Of a DNA stretch of 64,000 nucleotides, positions 18,868 through 33,300 are shown in pieces. The DNA comes from JBBDIX01 sp050486225 (lineage in GTDB: Bacteria > Actinomycetota > Nitriliruptoria > Nitriliruptorales > Nitriliruptoraceae). The notes beneath the pieces are model-generated. The model made no database searches and was not told where the DNA came from. It saw only the letters and a list, made by a program, of their open reading frames with translations. The position numbers were made by a program, and so were the translations under genes. Within the stretch, counting starts at the first letter, position 1; each line of letters opens with the position of its first letter. The stretch spans positions 296,431-360,430 of the forward strand of contig JBJHCV010000002.1 of NCBI GenBank assembly GCA_050486225.1, read 5' to 3'.

Positions 18868-18885
18868 CAGCACGCAGGTGTGCTG
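18868..18885. promoter_or_regulatory. Inverted repeat between divergent hrcA and J-domain gene
   Basis: CAGCAC / GTGCTG arms separated by 6 nt in the 162-bp divergent spacer. It shares only the GCAC/GTGC core with CIRCE, which has 9-bp arms and a 9-nt spacer, so it is not called CIRCE. It could be an operator or chance. Confidence 0.25.
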
Positions 18886-18963
18886 CCTACCCTCTGCGCA
18901 CCCGGTCGCCGCCATCGGTGGGGACCCGCCCGACGCCGTGACCGCACCGCCCCGAGGACGCCC

Positions 18964-19677
18964 GTGCCCGACGAACTGAGCACCCGCGAGGCCTGTGAGG
19001 TGCTGGGCCTGCGCCCCCCGGTGGATGCCGACGACGTCCGCCGTGCCTATCGCGAGCAGGCACGTCTGCACCACCCGGACCTCGGCGGTGACGCGGGCAC
19101 GTTCCACCTGCTGCGGGTCGCCTACGAGACGCTCGTCGCCGAACCGCCGGCGACCGTGGACGTGTCCCGCGGGCGCCCCTCACGCACCGTCGCCCCGCCA
19201 CCGGCCGAGAGCGCGGTGCCCGTCGACGACGAGGTCCCGGCGCCCGGACGCCGTCTCACGGTCGGCGCGGTCGCGGCCTGTGTCGCTCACACCGGGGGCC
19301 TCACCGCGGCCAGTCGCGCTCCCGGATCGCTGCTCAACGGGCTCGCCCAGCACCTGTCCCCGGACGTGGCCTCACGACTGCACGTCGGGCCGTCGCACGA
19401 CGACCGCGGTCGCCCGGTGCTCGTCGTCGAGGTGGTCGCACGCACCCGCCGGTCGCGCCGCGCGCTCGAGGCGACACCGATCGCCGACGGGTGGGTGCGA
19501 CACCGCGGGTCGTCGTCCACCACGGTCCGCCGGCTCATCGACCTGCACGGTGACGCGGGCCGGCCTGCCCACCACGCCGCCCGGTGTGTCCGCGAACTGC
19601 TGGACGCCGCTGGTTGGCCCCTGACGCACTGGCGTCTGCTCGCCGTCGGTCAGCAACCCGCAGGCGGTGCCAGCTGA
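18964..19677 (+). CDS. J-domain protein of unknown function
   Basis: A 237-residue protein (GTG start) with an N-terminal J domain. The domain is LSTREACEVLGLRPP...VRRAYREQARLHHPDLGGD, including HPD near residue 41, so it should stimulate a DnaK-type ATPase. It lacks the zinc fingers and substrate domains of DnaJ. The remaining 170 residues show no family I recognise. It is divergent from hrcA and its last 28 bp overlap antisense the end of the exported protease gene, so expression of the two may interfere. Confidence 0.75.
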   Translation: MPDELSTREACEVLGLRPPVDADDVRRAYREQARLHHPDLGGDAGTFHLLRVAYETLVAEPPATVDVSRGRPSRTVAPPPAESAVPVDDEVPAPGRRLTVGAVAACVAHTGGLTAASRAPGSLLNGLAQHLSPDVASRLHVGPSHDDRGRPVLVVEVVARTRRSRRALEATPIADGWVRHRGSSSTTVRRLIDLHGDAGRPAHHAARCVRELLDAAGWPLTHWRLLAVGQQPAGGAS

Positions 19678-20393
19678 GCACCCGCGAGCCGGTCCATCAG
19701 CACCTGGATCGGCACCGCGAGGCCCATGCCCGTGTCGACCTCCAGCGCGAACACGACGGCGACGACGCGACCTTCCTGGTCGAGCACCGGCCCGCCGGAG
19801 TTTCCCTGGCGGATCTCCGCGTCGATCCGCACCACGTCGGCGGCCTCCCCGAGCATCTCGCCACGCACGAAGCCGACGACGGTCCCGGTCGTGACGGTGG
19901 ACGGACCGCCTCCCGGATAGCCGACGACCACGATCGGTTCACCCTGGCGGACGGGTTCGGTGCGCAGGTCGGCGACGGGCAGGTCGGTCGTGTCCTGCAG
20001 ACGCAGGATCGCCAGGTCCGAGTCCACCGCGACCCCGTCGACCCGCGCCTCGAGGGTGCGGCCGTCCCAGGTGTTGACGGTGACCTCGACGGGTTCGTCG
20101 ACCACGTGACGGTTGGTCACCACGATCCCGCCGGGCAGCACGAACCCTGACCCCACGCCGAACTGGCGGCAGCCGAGCGTGCGGATGCGCACCGTGATCT
20201 CCCGCGCCTGACGCAGCACCGACGTGGCCGCCGGGGCCGGCAGGTCGAGGTCGGCGATCTGCTCCAGTTCACGTTCGAGGTCGTCGTCGGGCAGCGGGGG
20301 TGGCGCCTCGACGCACGCACCGAGCACCAGACCGACGAGGACCACCACCGCCGTGACACGGCGTGGCGCGCGCGTGTCCGCCCGCGCGGTCAA
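19650..20393 (-). CDS. Exported trypsin-like serine protease, lipoprotein
   Basis: A 247-residue S1C/DegP-like protease without a PDZ domain. The N-terminus ends in a lipobox-like LVLGAC, so it is likely lipid-anchored outside the membrane. The catalytic triad is visible: His in VVTNRHVVD (about 94), Asp in VDSDLAILRL (about 126) and Ser in RQGNSGGPVL (about 203). The start is a TTG that overlaps the upstream gene's stop (TTGA); a GTG 12 codons later also gives a plausible signal peptide. It is co-transcribed with the coiled-coil membrane protein, suggesting envelope quality control. Confidence 0.85.
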   Translation of the reverse strand: MTARADTRAPRRVTAVVVLVGLVLGACVEAPPPLPDDDLERELEQIADLDLPAPAATSVLRQAREITVRIRTLGCRQFGVGSGFVLPGGIVVTNRHVVDEPVEVTVNTWDGRTLEARVDGVAVDSDLAILRLQDTTDLPVADLRTEPVRQGEPIVVVGYPGGGPSTVTTGTVVGFVRGEMLGEAADVVRIDAEIRQGNSGGPVLDQEGRVVAVVFALEVDTGMGLAVPIQVLMDRLAGAQLAPPAGC

Positions 20394-20974
20394 CGGATCT
20401 GGTTCGCGGCGGCTGCGGCGCCGGCCGCGGCCGCACGGGCGTCGTTGCAGAACGCCGTCGTGGCCTGCGCCATCTGGTTGAGCGGGCCGACGTCGATGTC
20501 CTCACCGGCGGCGACCCGGTTGAACCCGTCGACCGTGGCGCCCTGCAGTTCGAACATCCGGCTCACACACTCGTCGAGGGCGGAGATCGCGTCGGCGATC
20601 CGTGACGACACCTGCGCGAGCACGTCGCGCTGGACCTGCACGGTCGTGGCGGTGTCCTCGGCCTGGGCCTTCTCGTCTGCGAGCTCGCGGATCCGGTCCT
20701 CGAGCTGCCCGACGTCGGACTCCGACAGCGCGAGCATCGCCGCGATCTCGTCGAGCTGGGTCTGCATCGCCTCGGCGCGACCTCGGGCGTCGTCGCGCTG
20801 GTCCTCGACGGTCAGGGCGCGGTCCCGCCACTCGGCGGCGACGGAACGCTGTTCCCACGCCACCGCACCCGCACCTGCGGCCAGCGCCACCAGCAGCACG
20901 AGAGCGACGACCCACGGCCAACGCCGCGGTCGCCGGGGTGGTGCCGGCAACGGCTCGACGCCTGGGTGTTCCAC
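20390..20974 (-). CDS. Single-pass membrane protein with coiled coil
   Basis: A 194-residue protein with a Pro-rich cytosolic start, one transmembrane helix (about 20-40) and an extracellular heptad-rich coiled coil (about 60-115, VEDQRDDARGRAEAMQTQLD and following). A Cys-containing helical tail follows (DECVSRM and AFCNDARAA). I do not recognise a named family. Its stop overlaps the start of the exported protease by 4 bp, so it may be a partner or regulator of that protease. It is divergent from the gene at 21170 across a 195-bp spacer. Confidence 0.65.
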   Translation of the reverse strand: MEHPGVEPLPAPPRRPRRWPWVVALVLLVALAAGAGAVAWEQRSVAAEWRDRALTVEDQRDDARGRAEAMQTQLDEIAAMLALSESDVGQLEDRIRELADEKAQAEDTATTVQVQRDVLAQVSSRIADAISALDECVSRMFELQGATVDGFNRVAAGEDIDVGPLNQMAQATTAFCNDARAAAAGAAAAANQIR

Positions 20975-21169
20975 GACGGTCGTCCTCCTCGCACCCGCAC
21001 CGCAGGCACTCTCGGATCCGGGTTCGGACCAGGCGTGCCTCCGGTGCGGTCACCAGAGTGCCATGCCCGCGAGCCGCACCGTCGCACCTCCTCCGAATCG
21101 CCGGCGTGATGCGGCACGCTTGCCCCACCGGCGCCCGCTCGGCACCGGCCCGTCCCCGGGAGGCACCCA

Positions 21170-21781
21170 GTGGCGATCGACGATGCACCGTTCTCGCCCG
21201 ACGTGCTGCTGCGCCGTGCCGCCGCGGGTGACGCCGCACGGGTCCGTGAGGTGCTCTCCTCCATCGGTCCCAGCCGGCTGCTCGACGCCGTGATGACCCA
21301 GGCGGAACTGGCCGTCGACGACGAACGGCCCCGGATCGCCGGCATCGACGCGATGGCGGAACTGGACCGGGCCGCCATCGAGGTCATGGACCTGCCGCAG
21401 GGTGCCGGGATGGACGACGTGCACACCTTCCCGGCCGACGGCCAGCCGACGACCCGTCCGACGCTGGTCGGCTGGGAACTCGTGACGGTCTCCCCGAGCG
21501 CCCTCGAGGCCGCCACGACGTCGCTCGAGGCACGCCCGTGGCAACTCGCACTGGTGGCGTTCGCGGACTCCGTGGACCGGCGCGGCACCCACTTCCGGCG
21601 CGTCGTCGCCGCCGCTGCCGACGGGCGCATGGTCGCCGGACAGCTCCGGTTCGACGGTCAGGGCCAGCCGACCGACCTGCTCGACGCGATCGTGACGCGC
21701 AGCACCTCCGACCTGGTCGACGACGAACAGGTCGCGGTCGGACTCCTCGCCGCGCTCCGGGACTGCGCACGGGGCACGTAG
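21170..21781 (+). CDS. Conserved hypothetical protein
   Basis: A 203-residue soluble protein starting at GTG and preceded by GGGAGGCACCCA. It has an N-terminal helical part (VLLRRAAAGDAARVREVLSSIG), a middle mixed part and an Ala-rich end. There is no signal peptide, membrane helix or recognised domain. It precedes the RNase II/R-type gene by 46 bp on the same strand and may share its transcript. Codon use matches its neighbours. Confidence 0.6.
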   Translation: MAIDDAPFSPDVLLRRAAAGDAARVREVLSSIGPSRLLDAVMTQAELAVDDERPRIAGIDAMAELDRAAIEVMDLPQGAGMDDVHTFPADGQPTTRPTLVGWELVTVSPSALEAATTSLEARPWQLALVAFADSVDRRGTHFRRVVAAAADGRMVAGQLRFDGQGQPTDLLDAIVTRSTSDLVDDEQVAVGLLAALRDCARGT

Positions 21782-21827
21782 CCTCCGTCCACACGCCGTC
21801 CACCAAGCCCCTGCCGAGGACCTCGTC

Positions 21828-23945
21828 GTGATCGTTCGTGCCCGCTTCCGTCCGCATCCCCGAGGGTTCGGGTTCCTCACGTTCGTCGGAGACGACGGAC
21901 TCACCCCCACCGACGTCACCGTCGGAGGCGACAGCGCGTCGCAGACGACCGACCAGGCCTTCGTGCCGCCTCCACTCACCCGTGGGCTCGTCGCCGACGA
22001 CCTCGTCGACGCCACCGTGCACGCGGACGACCGCGGGGTCACCGCCGACGAGGTGACGCTGCGCCAGCGGCCACGTCGGATGCTCGTGGGCACGATCGTG
22101 CAGGGGCCGGGCCGACTCGTGCTCGACCCGGATCCGTCACTCGCCAGCGGCTGGGTCCGACTCGCCGCAACGGTCGAGGACTCGGTGCGGCAGGCCGTCG
22201 GTCGCGTCGCGGTGGTCCTGCTCGGCGCGGACGACGACGAGGGCCGTCCGGTCGCCAGCGCGCTCGTCGCCGGCCCGTACGTCGACCGTTCCCCGCAGGC
22301 GATCCGTGCCCGGTCCGCGGTGGTCGCGCTCGGACGCGCAGCGCCGGACCTCGTGCCCGGAGGCGCGACGGCAGTCGGGCTCGACCCGTCGACCGCCGCG
22401 GTGTCCCACGCGCGGTTCGTCGGCACCGTCGCAGGCGGCGGGCGCGGCGCCGCCGCGGGCCTGGACCCGTCCGGACCCGTCCCGGGAGCGTCGCTGGTGC
22501 CGGTCGACCGCCGCGACGAGTCGTGCGTCACGGTCGACTCCGTGGACACGCGGGACCTCGACGACGCCGTGGCGGCCACGTGGGACGGCGACCCGTCGTC
22601 ACCCGTGCAGGTGGCCGTCCACATCGCGGACGCCGCTGGCGTCGTCGGCATCGGCTCCGACGCCGACCAGTACGCACGGACGGTGGCGACCAGCGCCTAC
22701 CTCGCCGTCGGCGGCAATGCCCCGATGCTCGATCCGGCCCTGTCCGAGGACGCGCTGTCCCTGCGCGCCGGCGAGGACCGCGGGGCGCTGTCCGTGCGCA
22801 TGGCCGTGCAGGCCGACGGCACGATCACCGACGTGTCCCTCGAGTGCGCGACCATCCGGTCGTCCGCACGCCTGTCGTACGGGGCGGTGGAACGCCTGCT
22901 CGACGGCGACGTCGCGGCTGTCACCGAGGAGGCCGGGGAGCGTGCCGACGTGGTGCTCGCCACGCTCGGCGGCGTCGTCGAGGCCGCGCGGCGCCTGGGG
23001 GTGGAACGCGATGGACGGATCACCTTCGAGGAGCTGTTCGCCGCCGCCGAGGTCACCCCGGCGATCGTCGACGGGCGGCTCACGACGGTCGCCGCGGAAC
23101 CGCACGCCCGCGCCTACCGGCTCATCGAACGGCTCATGGTCGCCGCCAACGAGGCCGTCGCCGGCCAGCTGGTCGAACACGGCGTGCCCGCCCTGTACCG
23201 GACGCACGCCGGGATCGACCCGGAGCGTGTCGGGCGGTTGCGCGCAGCCGTGGAGGCGGCCGGGGCCTCGGTGCCGGCACTGGACGACGAGTCCTCCCCC
23301 GAGGAGGTCGTGTCCGGGCAGCTGCTCGCCGAGATCGACCGGCTCGACGCCGAGGGCCGACCCGCCGACCGCGACCTGCTCGTCGCCGTCGCCACCGGTT
23401 CGACGGCCCGCGCGTCGTACGACCCCGACGCCACCCACCACCGGGGGCTGGCCGCCGGGGCCTACACCCACTTCACGTCCCCCATCCGCCGCTACGCCGA
23501 CCTGACGGTCCACCGGCAGCTGCGCGCGATGCTCGCCGGAGAGGTCCCGCCCCACGACACCGCACACCTGACCGCACTCGCCCGGTGGCTGGACACGGTG
23601 GGCGGGGCCGTGTCGTTCCTGCAGGCCCGCGAACGCGGCGACCTGTGGTCGCAGCTGCTCGATCGCGGATTCCTCGACGAACCCGAACCGGCGACGGTCA
23701 CCGACCTGACCGTCAACGGGCTGCGCATCCGGCTGCCGAGGATCGGGGTGTCCGGGTTCGTCACCGCCGAACGGGCGCTCGGCCTGCCGGATCGGGAACG
23801 CGGAAGCCTCGTCGTCGACGAGCACGGCCTGACGACGACGTCCGGACCGTGGCGGGTCGGGGCGAGGGTCCAGGCCCGGTTCGTCGGGCTCGACGACACG
23901 GGACGGCCCAACTGGCGCCTCGGGGACACCGCCGCCCCGCAGTAG
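21828..23945 (+). CDS. RNB-domain exoribonuclease (RNase II/R family)
   Basis: A 705-residue 3'-5' exoribonuclease. An OB/cold-shock-like N-terminus (ARFRPHPRGFGFLTF) precedes the RNB catalytic domain. The acidic metal site is in VDSVDTRDLDDAVA (about 238-250), and DPALSEDALSLRAGEDRGALSV and the invariant TSPIRRYADLTVHR (about 548-562) follow. The final OB/S1-like part is short and no basic RNase R tail is seen, so it is one of the actinobacterial RNase II/R variants rather than textbook RNase R. GAGGA precedes the GTG start. It is probably co-transcribed with genes on both sides. Confidence 0.9.
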   Translation: MIVRARFRPHPRGFGFLTFVGDDGLTPTDVTVGGDSASQTTDQAFVPPPLTRGLVADDLVDATVHADDRGVTADEVTLRQRPRRMLVGTIVQGPGRLVLDPDPSLASGWVRLAATVEDSVRQAVGRVAVVLLGADDDEGRPVASALVAGPYVDRSPQAIRARSAVVALGRAAPDLVPGGATAVGLDPSTAAVSHARFVGTVAGGGRGAAAGLDPSGPVPGASLVPVDRRDESCVTVDSVDTRDLDDAVAATWDGDPSSPVQVAVHIADAAGVVGIGSDADQYARTVATSAYLAVGGNAPMLDPALSEDALSLRAGEDRGALSVRMAVQADGTITDVSLECATIRSSARLSYGAVERLLDGDVAAVTEEAGERADVVLATLGGVVEAARRLGVERDGRITFEELFAAAEVTPAIVDGRLTTVAAEPHARAYRLIERLMVAANEAVAGQLVEHGVPALYRTHAGIDPERVGRLRAAVEAAGASVPALDDESSPEEVVSGQLLAEIDRLDAEGRPADRDLLVAVATGSTARASYDPDATHHRGLAAGAYTHFTSPIRRYADLTVHRQLRAMLAGEVPPHDTAHLTALARWLDTVGGAVSFLQARERGDLWSQLLDRGFLDEPEPATVTDLTVNGLRIRLPRIGVSGFVTAERALGLPDRERGSLVVDEHGLTTTSGPWRVGARVQARFVGLDDTGRPNWRLGDTAAPQ

Positions 23946-23999
23946 AGTCACCGACGACGCCGCCCTCGTCCCCGCCCGTCCCCGTCGCCAGGAGTCGTC

Positions 24000-24512
24000 A
24001 TGCCCCGCATCCTCGCCGTCTCGGGCCACACCCCGTCGATCGACCCCGACACGTTCCTCGCCGACGGCGTGGTGATCGCAGGTGACGTGACCCTCGCGGC
24101 CGGGGTGTCGGTCTGGTTCAACTCGGTGATCCGCTCGGAGCGTGCGCCGGTGACCATCGGGCCGGAGTCGAACCTGCAGGACCTGTGTGTCGTGCACACG
24201 GACCGTGACGTGCCCACCACCCTCGGGGCGCGGGTCACCGTCGGCCACCGGGTGGTGCTCCACGGCTGCACCATCGACGACGACGTGCTCGTCGGGATGG
24301 GTGCCGTCGTCATGAACGGCGCGCACGTCGGGGCCGGCGCGATCATCGGGGCCGGTGCCGTCGTCACCGAGGGCACGGTGGTGCCGCCCGGCACGCTGGC
24401 ACTCGGAGTGCCGGCGAAGGTCTTCGAGCGGCCGGTCTCCCCGGTCCCACGCCCGAACGTCGCCTCGTACCTGGAACTGTCCGCCCAGTACCGCGAGGCA
24501 CGCGACGTCTGA
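24000..24512 (+). CDS. Gamma carbonic anhydrase-like protein (left-handed beta helix)
   Basis: A 170-residue hexapeptide-repeat protein of the gamma-CA/PaaY/YrdA group. The three metal-ligand histidines are present with normal spacing (H66 in VVHTD, H83 in VGHRV, H88 in VLHGC), along with NSVIRSE and the C-terminal LGVPAKV. Metal binding is likely, but carbonic anhydrase activity is not assured in this group. The stop codon lies inside a 12-bp tandem repeat (24499-24558), so the C-terminus sits in slippage-prone sequence. Confidence 0.9.
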   Translation: MPRILAVSGHTPSIDPDTFLADGVVIAGDVTLAAGVSVWFNSVIRSERAPVTIGPESNLQDLCVVHTDRDVPTTLGARVTVGHRVVLHGCTIDDDVLVGMGAVVMNGAHVGAGAIIGAGAVVTEGTVVPPGTLALGVPAKVFERPVSPVPRPNVASYLELSAQYREARDV

Positions 24513-24558
24513 CGCGACGTCTGACGCGACGGCCGACGTGACGCCCGACGCGGCGACT
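24499..24558. repeat. 12-bp tandem repeat, five units
   Basis: Units of the form GACGCGACGTCT, degenerating to GACGCGACGGCC, GACGTGACGCCC and GACGCGGCGACT, cover the last codons and stop of the gamma-CA-like gene and run towards the recD end. The exact period of 12 matches repeats inside recB, recC and sbcC. Confidence 0.85.
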
Positions 24559-24595
24559 GGCTCGTCGGACCCTCACCGAGGCCGGTCCGCACGCC

Positions 24596-26358
24596 TCAGG
24601 CCTGCAGGCGCTCCCTCAGCCCCGAGGCACGCTGTACTCGCCGTTCGATCGCGCCGCGCAGGATCGGTGCGGCACCGTGGATCGTGGCGTCCCGTCGAGC
24701 CCGGGTGACGGCCGTGTACACCAGTTCGCGGGTGAGCAGCGGCGTGTCGACGCCCGGCAGCACCACGATCACCTCGTCGAACTGTGAGCCCTGACTGCGA
24801 TGCACCGACATCGCGTGGACCGGTTCGTGGGGCGGGAGCCGCGAGGTCGCCAGCAACCGAACGTCCCCGCCGGGCGCCCAGAACGCCACGACGCCACGAT
24901 CTCGGGCCGGGTCAGGAACGACCACCCCCACGTCGCCGTTGTACAGACGTTGCACGTGGTCGTTGCGGGTGACGATGAGCGGCGTCCCGACCGGGTGAGT
25001 GCCGAGCCGATCGGTCCCTGTGGCGAGCGCTGCGGCGATCCGCCGGTTCAGCGTGTCCACACCCTGCGGCCCGCGGCGCAGCGGTGCGAGCACCCGGAAG
25101 GCGTCGGCGGCGGCGAGCACCTCGGCCGGGTCCGCGCCAGATCTGGCCAGGGCTCCAAGTGCGCGCGCACGGTCCACGATGCGGGTCCAGACCTCTGCGT
25201 CCAGGTCCCCGCCGGGCGCGTCGACCAGGCGCACGTCGTCGTGTCGGCCGTCGAGCGCATCGAGCACGTCGTCGACGACCCCCCGCTCCACGGCGCGTGC
25301 AACCTCGAAGATCCCCGACTCGACGCCGAACCGGAACGTGTGGGTCAGGTGCACGTGGCTGTCGGCCATCCGTCCCGCGGCGGCGACGTCGGCCAGCACG
25401 GCACCGGCGTCGATCGACGTGAGCTGTTCCCGGTCCCCGACGAGCACGAGCCGGGCCGACGGGCCGAGCGCGTCCACGAGCCGAGTCATGAGCGGCAGCG
25501 ACACCATCGACGCCTCGTCGACGACCACGACGTCATGTGGCAGCGGGTTCGACGCGTCGTGACGGAAGCGGGTGGGGCGTCCCGGGTTCCACCCGAGCAG
25601 TCGGTGCAACGTCGACGACTCGACCCGGCGGAGGTGCGCGACCACTGTGTCGTCGACGCCCAGCCTGTCGACGTCGGCGCGCACGGCCTCGGCCATGCGC
25701 GCCGCCGCCTTTCCCGTCGGCGCGGCGAGCACCATGCGTGGAGGAGCCCCCGCCGGTGCCGTGGCCGCGAGCACGGCCAGCATGCGCACGACGGTCGTGG
25801 TCTTGCCCGTGCCCGGACCACCGGTCAGCACCACGAGTCGACGACCGGCGACCCGTCGGGCGGCCTCGCGCTGGCCGGCCCCCGCCTCGCTCTCGTCGAA
25901 CAGCCGGTCGAGCACGGCGTCGACGTCCGACGGATCACGATCGTCGATCGCACCGAGCGCGTCGAGCAGTCCGTCGGCCAGTCGCTGCTCGTGGCGCCAG
26001 TAGCGGTCGAGGTGGAGCCGTCGACCGTCGAGCACGAGCGGCACCGGTCCGACCTCGTCGGGTTGGCGCACGGCCGGGCTCGCTGCCAGACGCTCGATCC
26101 ACGGATCGGCCTCTGGCAGCGTCACGTCGACGGGCTGCCCGTCGTCGTCGGTCAGCCCCTGTGCAGCGAGCCGGTCCAACTCCAGGCACACGTGCCCGTG
26201 GCGCACGGCCCGCACGGCGAGCGCGACCGCGAGCCGTACGTCGTCGTCGGGTTCGTCGACCAGCCGGCACACCGCCTCGGCCGTGTGCCACTCGGCAGCG
26301 GTCAGCACGTCGCGGTCGCGCAGGACGTCGACGAGCGCTCCGGCGGCCCCCGTGGCGC

Positions 26359-26362
<4 letters not shown>
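24596..26362 (-). CDS. recD: Exodeoxyribonuclease V alpha subunit RecD
   Basis: A 588-residue SF1 helicase, the 5'-3' motor of RecBCD. Motifs: Walker A GGPGTGKTTTVVR (about 180), APTGKAAARM, STLHRLLGW, Walker B VVVVDEASMVS, GDREQLTSIDAG, and the C-terminal UvrD-like HAMSVHRSQGSQFDEV and VYTAVTRARRD. The N-terminal RecB-interaction region is present. The ATG overlaps the recB stop (ATGA). It is the last gene of the DUF222-sbcD-sbcC-recC-recB-recD unit and converges on the gamma-CA-like gene. Confidence 0.96.
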
Positions 26363-30305
<3,943 letters not shown>

Positions 30306-30309
<4 letters not shown>

Positions 30310-33300
30310 GGTGTGACCGTCCGGACCAACGCCTCGATGCGTGACACCCGATGGTGGGTCAGCGGCCTCCACAGGGCCCGGGCGAGCTGCTCGAACTCGG
30401 TGCGGCGGTCGGGGTCGGCGAGCACGTCGTCCAGCGACACCTCGACGCCGTGGGCCTGTTCGACGAAGGCGTCGAGGTCTCCCTCGCCGAAGTCCGGGGA
30501 GAACGCCGCACCGGCCCGGAACAGGTCGCCGGACTCGGCGAAGGCGTGCGACGCTCGCTCGAACAGCGGCAGTGGGCGACGATGCGCCTCGTCGCGCATC
30601 GCCACGAGGTCACCGAGCACCTCGAGCGCCCCGTCACGCGCCGCGTCGTCGTCGGCCCCGAACGGCGCGAACCGGTGGAACCTCGGGGAGTCGCCGCTCC
30701 CGCACACCCCCAGGGTCGCGACCCTCCCGTGCTGCGCGCTCGCGACCACGTGGTGCACCCAGACCTCGAGATGGCGCGCCGGGCGGTCCCGCCGCGGGTC
30801 GACGTGCACCTGCACCGACGCGCCGGCGACGGGCGCCAGCAGGGTTCGTCCGACCAGGCGCTGCCCGTCGACGTCGACCTCGAGGAGCACCTCGGCGAGC
30901 TGGTCGACGTCCGCGCCGAGCCTCGTCAGGTCGGCGTCCAGCCGCTCGGACAGTTCTCGCACGTCGTCGACGAGGTTCGCCAGCACCGTGGCGCCCGGCG
31001 TGCCGGCCGGCACGGTCCCACTCGCGAGCCGCGCCCGCACCCAGCGCTCCAGTTCGTCGTCGTCCCGGATGCGCTCGAGGACCCCGCGCACGTACCCGGG
31101 ACGGTCGAACGGGTGGAGATCCATCGGTTCCGAGTCGTCGACGCGGACCTCCCAGCGTCCGAGCCGCAGGCCCAGCCGCCGTTCGAGGAACGTCCGGGTC
31201 GGGTGGACCAGCGAGCGCACGAGGTCGTCGATCGTCACCAGGTCGTCACGGGCGTCGTCACGGGCGTCGTCACGGTCACCGCCACGATCGTCGTCGCGCC
31301 GTTCCCCGGGCGCATCGTCCCCGTCACCCGGGGGAAGGCCGTCGAGGAACGGCCACGGCCTGGACTCCCCGCTTCCGAGCGCACGGGCGGCGTCGAGCAG
31401 GGCCACGTCGAACGTCGGCGGCACCGGTCGGGCGCCGGGCACGGGCGCTCCGAAGGCCACGGGACTGAAGGCGTGCAGCGGATGGTCGAAGGTGACGGCG
31501 TCGGCGCCCGCGGTGCCGTCCTGCGACTCGGCGACCCGGTCGATGGTGTCACGCAGTTCGGCGACGACCACCGCGGGCGGTCGCGGTTCGTTCGTGCGGG
31601 CGTCCCGGCCGGTCGTCGTGACCACGAGGTGGTCGCCTGCGGACAGGAGGGCCTCGAGGAACAGGTGTCGGTCCTCGTCGCGCCGGTCGCGGTCACCGGT
31701 TCGTCGATGGCGACCGATCAGGTCGATGCCGCGTCGTGTGGACGGTCGCGGGAACCGGGCGTCGTCGAGCCCGAGCAGGCACACGACCCGGTGAGGGATC
31801 GACCGCATCGGCACGAGTTCGCACAGCGTGACCGCCCCGGTCTCGTACCCGGCTGCTCCGCGCCGGCGGTCGAGACGTTCGCCGAGCAGCGCGTCGATGC
31901 CCGCGAGGTCGACGTCGACGTCGTCGACGTCGTCGAGTCCGTCGAGCAGGTCGACGAGGTCGTGGATCCGCCAGCGGTCCTCGTCGGCGACCTCGAACAG
32001 CTGGTCGGCCACACGCGTGACCACCTCGACCCAGGCCGCCGGGGACCGCGCGGCTCGCAGCGTGGCGAGCGCGTCGAACAACGCCGTGCACACGGCCACG
32101 AACCGCCCGAGCAGGTCCACGTCGCCGCCCTCGACGTGGTCGTACGGGGTCACGTCACCGACGACGCGGTCGTCCTCGTCGGCCATGGTGACGCCGAGCA
32201 GCAGCCGGTCGAGCCCCGCGCGCCAGGTGTGGTGACGGTCCGCGGGCTGCCCGGATCGCGCGCGGTCGTGCTCGTCGACGGCCCAGCGGATCCCGGTGTC
32301 GCCGACCCACTCGGAGATCCGGGTGAGGTCCTCGTGGTCGAGCCCTGCACGACGAGCGATCACCTCCCGGCCGAGGACGTCGAGCACAGCGGACGCCGTC
32401 ACCCGACCACGTGCGAGCGTGACGACGGCTCGCAGTGCGTCGGCGACCGGGTCGGACCTGCCCACCTGCCGATCCGCGACGCTCACCGGCAGGTGAGGCC
32501 GATGTCCGTCGGTCCCGAACGCCGCCCGCACGAGTGGTGCGAAGGACTCCACGTCGGGGGTCATCACGATCACGTCACGCGGTTCGAGGGTGGCGTCGCT
32601 CGCCAGGAGTCCGAGCACGGCGTCGCGCAGGACCTCGGCCTGCCGCGCCGGGCCGTGACAGCGATGGATCTGCAGGGACGTGTCGTCCGCGTCGATCACC
32701 AGCCGACGACCGTCGACCGGCAGCAGCGCGTCCGACCGCACGTCGCGCTGGATCCGGCCGAGCAGCGTCTCCGACTCGTCGCCGGCGTGGACGTCACCCG
32801 GACCGTCGTCGAGCGTGTGGTGGACCGGCGCGTGTCCGGCGACCAGCCACGCCGCGTCGTCGGTGACCCGTCCACACGACGCCAGCAGAGGATGACGCGC
32901 GTCGGGTACCGGCGATCCCGTGTGCACCGCGTCCGAGAGGGCGTCCCAGCGCGCCGGCGACGGGGTCGGCACGTACCACTCGACGCCGGTGTGACGTGCG
33001 AGTCCCGCAAGCAGGTCGAGGTGCCGAGGTGGCAGCGTCGACAGGCCGAAGATCGCCACGTCCCCCGGCAGCGACACCGTGTCCGGGAGCCCGCGGTCCG
33101 ACCGGAGCACCTCGAGCGCGTCGCCGATCCTGCGCGCCGGGTCCTCGACGTGTTCGAGCAGCGCTCGCCACAACCAGGGCTGCCAGCGGTCCCCCTCCCC
33201 GAGGATCGACCCGTCCGGCCCCAGGTCCTCGCCTCGCGCCCACGCCGTGACCATGTCGGCGCGGTGCACCACGTAGTCGTTGAACACGTCGGCGACGTCC

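Noticed and set aside
18802..18963. CIRCE element upstream of hrcA
   Set aside because: The inverted repeat at 18868-18885 has 6-bp arms and a 6-nt spacer; CIRCE needs TTAGCACTC-N9-GAGTGCTAA.
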